A stretch of DNA of 10,292 nt from CAZAEB01 sp964484095 (GTDB lineage Bacteria > Patescibacteriota > Microgenomatia > UBA12405 > BS750m-G30): positions 1-10,292 of the forward strand of contig CAZAEB010000019.1 in the NCBI GenBank assembly GCA_964484095.1. The letters run 5' to 3'. This document shows positions 6,262-10,292 of the stretch, in pieces (position 1 is the stretch's first letter; the number at the start of each line of letters is the position of its first letter). The notes under the pieces are model-generated. The model saw only the letters and a program-made list of their open reading frames with translations, did no database searches and was not told the DNA's origin. The position numbers and the translations under genes were made by a program.

Positions 6262-7299
6262 TAATCGATTATATTTGGCAATTCTTTCACCTCGACAAGG
6301 ACCGCCGTATTTTACATAATCTGCTTTGGCAAAGACTGCCAAATCAACCGTCCAGGAGTCGTTGGTTTCCTCTCCTCGATGGGAAACGATCACTTTTAGG
6401 TTATATTTTTTAGCCACTTCTATTGCTTCAATTGCTTTAGTTATTGTTCCTTGTTGATTAGGTTTAATAACTACCGCATTAAATCTTTTTTCTTTTGCCC
6501 CTTTTTCAATTTTATTAGGATCAGTAACAGTTAAATCATCACTGACCACGAGAATGTCGGGACGATTTTTTTGGTTTTTAGCAAGAAACTTGGTCCAATT
6601 TTTAACTTTTTTTTCTGATATCGGGTCCTCAATACTGACAATTGGAAAACGTCGCACAATTTTGTTGAGAAAAAAGGAGGATGGTGGTTGAGTATTGGCG
6701 GCTACATCTAGAGCAATGTTTTTGGCTCCCAACTTTGTCATCAATTTTAGAATTTTAATATCGCTAAAGTTTTCAGGAGAAAATCCTCCCTCACTTCCAA
6801 CCAAAACAGAAACTCCATTATTTTCCAAGTAGTCTTTAGTTTTTTTGTAAAACCCTCTCCCCTCCTCTATCGAGTTTGCCACAATCATAAACTCTTGAAT
6901 TTTTAGTTTTTTATTACCGTGTTTTTTTCCTTCAAAAATCAACATCATTAATTTGGGAATAGAGGGATTGCTTGATATTTGAAAAAAGCCGGAACATTTG
7001 GCAAAAGCGGCCGAAACAGACAGGGTGGTATTGCTTCCCCATGACCCTTTTTCCAAAATTTTGTCTAGTTTTTTTTGATTCAAGCCGATTTCTTTTTTGA
7101 CGATAGGAAATATCTCTTTGTTTATCTGCTTTACGGCCATTTTGGTAGAAACCGGTTTTTTTTCTTCCTTTCCTATAGAAATGCCTTGAGGCACAGAGGC
7201 GGCGGCGCTTTTTCCATTTGATAGGGTTATTTTACACTCAATGGTGAAATTGCCTGCCGAGTTTAAAATTTCTCTTGGTTTGATGTCAACTATTCTCAT
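6247..7299 (-). CDS. eno: Enolase (phosphopyruvate hydratase), compact divergent form
   Basis: The product has 350 residues against about 430 for ordinary bacterial enolase. It would interconvert 2-phosphoglycerate and PEP in the cytoplasm. The start MRIVDIKPREILNSAGN fits the family N-terminus. Equivalents of the key residues (yeast numbering) are present: S39 at S41, H159 at H127, E168 at E136 in IQEFM, E211 at E170 in SEGGFSP, the metal ligands D246, E295 and D320 at D198, E224 and D254, K345 at K279, H373-R374 at H307-R308 and K396 at K330. Several loops are altered: SGAST is QGISI, the ALELRD region is shortened, S375 is G309, and about 20 C-terminal residues are missing. The catalytic set suggests an active enzyme. 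It follows ppsA by 3 bases and overlaps gpmA tail to tail by 15 bases. Confidence 0.85.
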   Translation of the reverse strand: MRIVDIKPREILNSAGNFTIECKITLSNGKSAAASVPQGISIGKEEKKPVSTKMAVKQINKEIFPIVKKEIGLNQKKLDKILEKGSWGSNTTLSVSAAFAKCSGFFQISSNPSIPKLMMLIFEGKKHGNKKLKIQEFMIVANSIEEGRGFYKKTKDYLENNGVSVLVGSEGGFSPENFSDIKILKLMTKLGAKNIALDVAANTQPPSSFFLNKIVRRFPIVSIEDPISEKKVKNWTKFLAKNQKNRPDILVVSDDLTVTDPNKIEKGAKEKRFNAVVIKPNQQGTITKAIEAIEVAKKYNLKVIVSHRGEETNDSWTVDLAVFAKADYVKYGGPCRGERIAKYNRLLEIA

Positions 7300-7302
7300 T
7301 TT

Positions 7303-9570
7303 TTATTTTTTCCCACCAAGGACTCTCTTTTCTGCCCAAGCAACAGTTTCTCGAGAGCTGTCAATAACGTCAGGATTAACAGAAATACTGGTAATCCCCC
7401 ATCTAACCAGTTTTTCGGTTAGGTCTGGAAAGCTGCTTGGGGCTTGTCCGCAGATAGAGCTGGTTATTCCATATTTGGAGGCGGTTTTTATAGCTCTTTT
7501 TAGAGACCACAAAACCGCTTTGTTTCGCTCGTCAAATTGGAAAGCAATTTCATTATTGTCACGGTCCAGTCCTAAAATTAGCATCGTTAAATCGTTTGAT
7601 CCAATGGAAATGCCATCAATTCCGACATCAATAAAATCTTTAAGAATGATAATATTTGAAGGAATTTCAACCATCATCCAGAGCTTAAAACTTGGAGATC
7701 TAACTAGCCCTACTGAGGCAACAATTCTTTTTACCTGAAGAAGTTCCTTTGGTGTTCTTATAAACGGGATCATCAGCCATAGGTTTTTTAACCCCATTTT
7801 GTTTCTGACTCTTTTAATTGCTTCTAGTTCTAAGCTGAATACTTCCGGGCTGGAGATGTAGCGGATAGCGCCGCGAAAACCAATTAAAGGATTTTCTTCT
7901 TTCGGTTCAAAAGGAGCTCCTCCTTCCAAATTTCTGTATTCGTTAGTTTTAAAGTCGGTAGCTCGGTAAACTACCGGTCTAGAGCCGAAAGGTTTGCAAA
8001 ATTTTGCAATGTCTTTTGCTAATTTGTCAATAAAGAATTCCTGTTTATTTTCCCTGATTAGTTTTTGGGGATGAATGCCAATTTGAGCAATCATAAACTC
8101 AGCCCTTAAAAGGCCTACTCCGTCAACATTCTTTTTAGCAATTGTTTTTGCCAGAGACGGTTCACCGAGATTGACATATATTTTGGTGGCAGTTTTGATA
8201 TTTTTCCCAATCTTTTTGATTTTTTTAGTTTTTATTGTTTTTATATTTTTAGGATTGAAAATTTCTCCAGATTCCCCGTCTAGGGCAACAATTTGGCCGT
8301 TTTTTAATTTTTTAGTGGCTATTCTGGCTCCAACAACACAGGGGATACCAAGCTCTCGGGATACAATAGCTGCATGTGATGTGCGTCCTCCTTTGTCGGT
8401 GATAATTCCATTAACAAGCCTCATTGCGGGAACAAAGTCAGGATTGGTCATTGTAGTTACTAAAAGATCACCTTTTTTGACCTTGCCTATTTCTTTTGCC
8501 GAGCTGATTATTTTTACCTTTCCCTTAGCAACTCCAGGAGAAGCAGGATCGCCGATAAGAATGATGTCTCGATTATCATTTGATTTATCTTTTGTCTGCC
8601 GGTCGGTTTTTATTGTTGTTACTGGCCGCGTTTGAACAATATATAAAACCCCTTTTTCCAGTGCCCATTCAATGTCTTGAGGATAAAAATAATGTTTTTG
8701 TATTTCTACTCCAATTTTGGCAAGATTGACAATCTGTAGACTGTTTAGTTTTTGAATCTTTTGAAGATCTTTCGGCACCCTGGTCATTACCTTATTGTTT
8801 TTTGCCTTGGTCATTTGTATCGTTTGCTGGACCACTTCTCTTTTAATGATCTTTAAGTTTTCTATATTGATCAGGTAGTGATCAGGAGTAACTTTCCCCT
8901 GAACAATTGTTTCTCCCAGTCCCCAAACTGCTTCAATAACCAGCTCTTTTTTGTTATTTGTTACCGGGTTTATAGTAAACATCACTCCGGAAACGTCAGA
9001 CTGAACCATTTTTTGGATTGGGACGGCAATTCCTACCAAGAAATGGTCAAACTTTTTTTCTTCCCGATAAAAAATTGCTCTGGGGGTAAACAGCGATGCC
9101 CAGCAATCTCTGGTTCGATTGACCACATTAGCCTCTCCTTTTACATTTAAATATGTTTCCTGTTGTCCGGCAAAGGAGGCATTAGGAAGGTCCTCAGCGG
9201 TCGCTGATGATCTTACCGCTACCAAGGAGTGTTTTAGTCCCCAGCGAGAACCAAGTTTTAAATATGCTTTCATTATCTGATTGGCAATTTCCGGCGGAAT
9301 CGGAGAACTTTTAATTATTTGCTGAATTTTTTGAGCGCTTTGCTGGAGTTCAGTTGGGTTTTGAACATTGGTAAGTTTTAAGATTTCTTTAATCTTGTCT
9401 TTAATTCCTGCTTTCTCGAAAAATTCAAAGTAAGCGCTGACATTGACTACAAATCCGGGAGGAACCGGGATGCCCATTTGGACCATTTCTCCCAAATTAG
9501 CTCCCTTACCACCAGCTTTGGGAACATCATTTTTATCAATATCTTTAAACCAAAGAATATAATTGCTCAT
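7303..9570 (-). CDS. ppsA: Phosphoenolpyruvate synthase (pyruvate, water dikinase)
   Basis: This 755-residue enzyme converts pyruvate, ATP and water to PEP, AMP and phosphate, and in some lineages may run towards pyruvate. Domains in order are the ATP-grasp region (about 1-320, with GGKGANLGEM at 20-29, VRSSATAEDLPNASFAGQQ at 119-137 and QTRPVTT at 313-319), the swivelling phosphohistidine domain (about 335-440, H399 in GGRTSHAAIVSRELG) and the C-terminal PEP/pyruvate barrel (about 463-755, with GLLRAEF, YRATDFKTNEYRNL, SIGSNDLT and the catalytic C707 in CGQAPSS). These motifs separate it from pyruvate phosphate dikinase. A lysine- and isoleucine-rich linker (about 441-462) joins the last two domains. 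It starts 13 bases after the holA stop and is followed by eno after 3 bases, so both should be on one transcript. E. coli PpsA has 792 residues. Confidence 0.95.
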   Translation of the reverse strand: MSNYILWFKDIDKNDVPKAGGKGANLGEMVQMGIPVPPGFVVNVSAYFEFFEKAGIKDKIKEILKLTNVQNPTELQQSAQKIQQIIKSSPIPPEIANQIMKAYLKLGSRWGLKHSLVAVRSSATAEDLPNASFAGQQETYLNVKGEANVVNRTRDCWASLFTPRAIFYREEKKFDHFLVGIAVPIQKMVQSDVSGVMFTINPVTNNKKELVIEAVWGLGETIVQGKVTPDHYLINIENLKIIKREVVQQTIQMTKAKNNKVMTRVPKDLQKIQKLNSLQIVNLAKIGVEIQKHYFYPQDIEWALEKGVLYIVQTRPVTTIKTDRQTKDKSNDNRDIILIGDPASPGVAKGKVKIISSAKEIGKVKKGDLLVTTMTNPDFVPAMRLVNGIITDKGGRTSHAAIVSRELGIPCVVGARIATKKLKNGQIVALDGESGEIFNPKNIKTIKTKKIKKIGKNIKTATKIYVNLGEPSLAKTIAKKNVDGVGLLRAEFMIAQIGIHPQKLIRENKQEFFIDKLAKDIAKFCKPFGSRPVVYRATDFKTNEYRNLEGGAPFEPKEENPLIGFRGAIRYISSPEVFSLELEAIKRVRNKMGLKNLWLMIPFIRTPKELLQVKRIVASVGLVRSPSFKLWMMVEIPSNIIILKDFIDVGIDGISIGSNDLTMLILGLDRDNNEIAFQFDERNKAVLWSLKRAIKTASKYGITSSICGQAPSSFPDLTEKLVRWGITSISVNPDVIDSSRETVAWAEKRVLGGKK

Positions 9571-9583
9571 GACTTAATTCATT

Positions 9584-10276
9584 TTAAACAGTTGCCAAAA
9601 GATTGACAAGAGCTATTTCCAGTCCAACCGGTAAGTTGCCTGATTTGTTTTGATATTCAAAATTGATAAGTTTTTTATAAAAGTCAACCACGCCTTCTTT
9701 CGGAAACCTGTTGACTTGAGTGGAAAGCTTTTCTTTTCTCCAGCTGGGTAAGTTGTTAATGAGATCGGGACTGACGGAAAACATGGTTAATGTTCTGAAG
9801 TGTTGCTTTAGAAAATATAAAACCAGCTCTAGTGGTTGATCAGCGGCAATTTTTGCAAACAAAGACAAGCATTCTTTTTGATTGCCAGGGAATATTTTTT
9901 CCATAAAAACAAAAATAAGCTTTGGTTTTGGAAAGTGAAAAACGTTTATCTGCGGAAAAATCTTTTTCAGTCCGTTGGCAAGCCTGGTATCTTTCGAGTC
10001 CCAAAAAATTACCTGGGCACTACTTTTAATAAAAGCATCTATTATGAAATCTTTTTGCTTTGGAGTGAGCAAGTTATAACCTTCAATTAAAAAGGAGTTG
10101 GTTTGACCAAAAAGAGATGGGCTATTGATGATTACACTTAATTTTTCTTCATCAAACCCTTTCTTTTCTATCTTTACAAACTTTGTTTGAGGGTCACACT
10201 CAACGATTTTATCAATCGTTTCGTTTAATTTTTTCCTGGCGGAGAATACGTTTTCTCCATAAATATACCAAAACAT
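9584..10276 (-). CDS. holA: DNA polymerase III delta subunit (clamp loader), short form
   Basis: The 230-residue protein begins with FWYIYGENVFSARKKLNETI, the usual delta-subunit opening, then has SPSLFGQTNSFLIEG (52-66), which matches the strand that in E. coli delta interacts with the beta clamp region. The C-terminal part contains PLELVLYFLKQHFRTL (148-163) and a final FEYQNKSGNLPVGLEIALVNLL (206-227), typical of the collar domain. Delta opens the sliding clamp during loading and does not hydrolyse ATP itself. It is much shorter than E. coli HolA (343 aa) because the middle region is compressed, which I have also seen as typical of small-genome lineages but cannot verify here. It is the first gene in the window of the holA-ppsA-eno transcript, with a strong ribosome binding site just upstream. 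Divergence makes the call likely rather than certain. Confidence 0.8.
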   Translation of the reverse strand: MFWYIYGENVFSARKKLNETIDKIVECDPQTKFVKIEKKGFDEEKLSVIINSPSLFGQTNSFLIEGYNLLTPKQKDFIIDAFIKSSAQVIFWDSKDTRLANGLKKIFPQINVFHFPKPKLIFVFMEKIFPGNQKECLSLFAKIAADQPLELVLYFLKQHFRTLTMFSVSPDLINNLPSWRKEKLSTQVNRFPKEGVVDFYKKLINFEYQNKSGNLPVGLEIALVNLLATV

Positions 10277-10280
10277 TACT

Positions 10281-10290
10281 CTCCTCCTTT
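10281..10290 (-). promoter_or_regulatory. Strong Shine-Dalgarno site for holA
   Basis: The minus strand reads AAAGGAGGAG here, with AGGAGG (10288..10283) six bases before the holA ATG at 10276. It fixes the holA start and shows that the organism uses anti-Shine-Dalgarno pairing. No other gene in the window has a comparably strong site. The promoter lies beyond the window edge. Confidence 0.85.
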
Positions 10291-10292
10291 AA

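Noticed and set aside
6252..6267. CGATT/AATCG hairpin at the gpmA-eno junction as a bidirectional terminator
   Set aside because: The stem has only five AT-rich pairs and no T-run follows on either strand, so it is too weak to call.
8194..8250. T-rich run opposite the ppsA linker as a terminator or repeat array
   Set aside because: It is explained by lysine and isoleucine codons of the PpsA interdomain linker on the minus strand; there is no hairpin.
8171..8635. Long hydrophobic reading frame on the plus strand opposite ppsA
   Set aside because: It lies wholly opposite a well-conserved enzyme domain and has no recognisable family motif; it is a shadow of the real gene.

Overview
The window is a compact, AT-rich bacterial segment with almost no free space. 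Ten protein genes and two tRNA genes sit in tightly packed operons, with gaps of 1 to 13 bases, one 4-base start/stop overlap and one 15-base tail-to-tail overlap. Several proteins are shorter than usual for their family (enolase 350 aa, DNA polymerase III delta 230 aa, RsmI 235 aa). Together these features suggest a reduced genome of the Patescibacteria/CPR radiation, perhaps Microgenomates; this is inference, not shown by a marker gene. TGA serves as an ordinary stop codon in at least three genes, so a UGA-recoded lineage (Absconditabacteria/Gracilibacteria type) is unlikely.

Layout. (1) Bases 1-162, minus strand: a tRNA-Val(TAC) cut by the window edge and a complete tRNA-Leu(CAG) with encoded CCA, behind their own promoter. 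(2) Bases 215-4147, minus strand: a cell-envelope operon read in the order membrane-anchored transglutaminase-like protein, small four-helix membrane protein (YvlD/phage-holin-4 type), SecG, family 5 solute-binding protein. (3) Bases 4148-4227: a divergent control region with two back-to-back promoters, an inverted repeat and a direct repeat. (4) Bases 4228-6261, plus strand: lexA, rsmI and a phosphoglycerate mutase gene. (5) Bases 6247-10276, minus strand: holA, ppsA and a compact enolase, the last meeting the mutase gene tail to tail.

Function. Phosphoglycerate mutase, enolase and PEP synthase are consecutive enzymes linking 3-phosphoglycerate to pyruvate, so lower glycolysis/gluconeogenesis is concentrated in regions 4 and 5, although it is split over two opposing transcripts. 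The other genes are housekeeping (rRNA methylation, clamp loader, SOS-type repressor) or envelope/secretion functions.

I see no CRISPR array, insertion sequence, phage module or toxin-antitoxin pair, and no clearly new multi-gene system. The points most worth a second look are the C33 anticodon loop of tRNA-Leu, the divergent promoter pair predicted to make near-leaderless mRNAs, the repeats inside that control region, and the shortened enolase.
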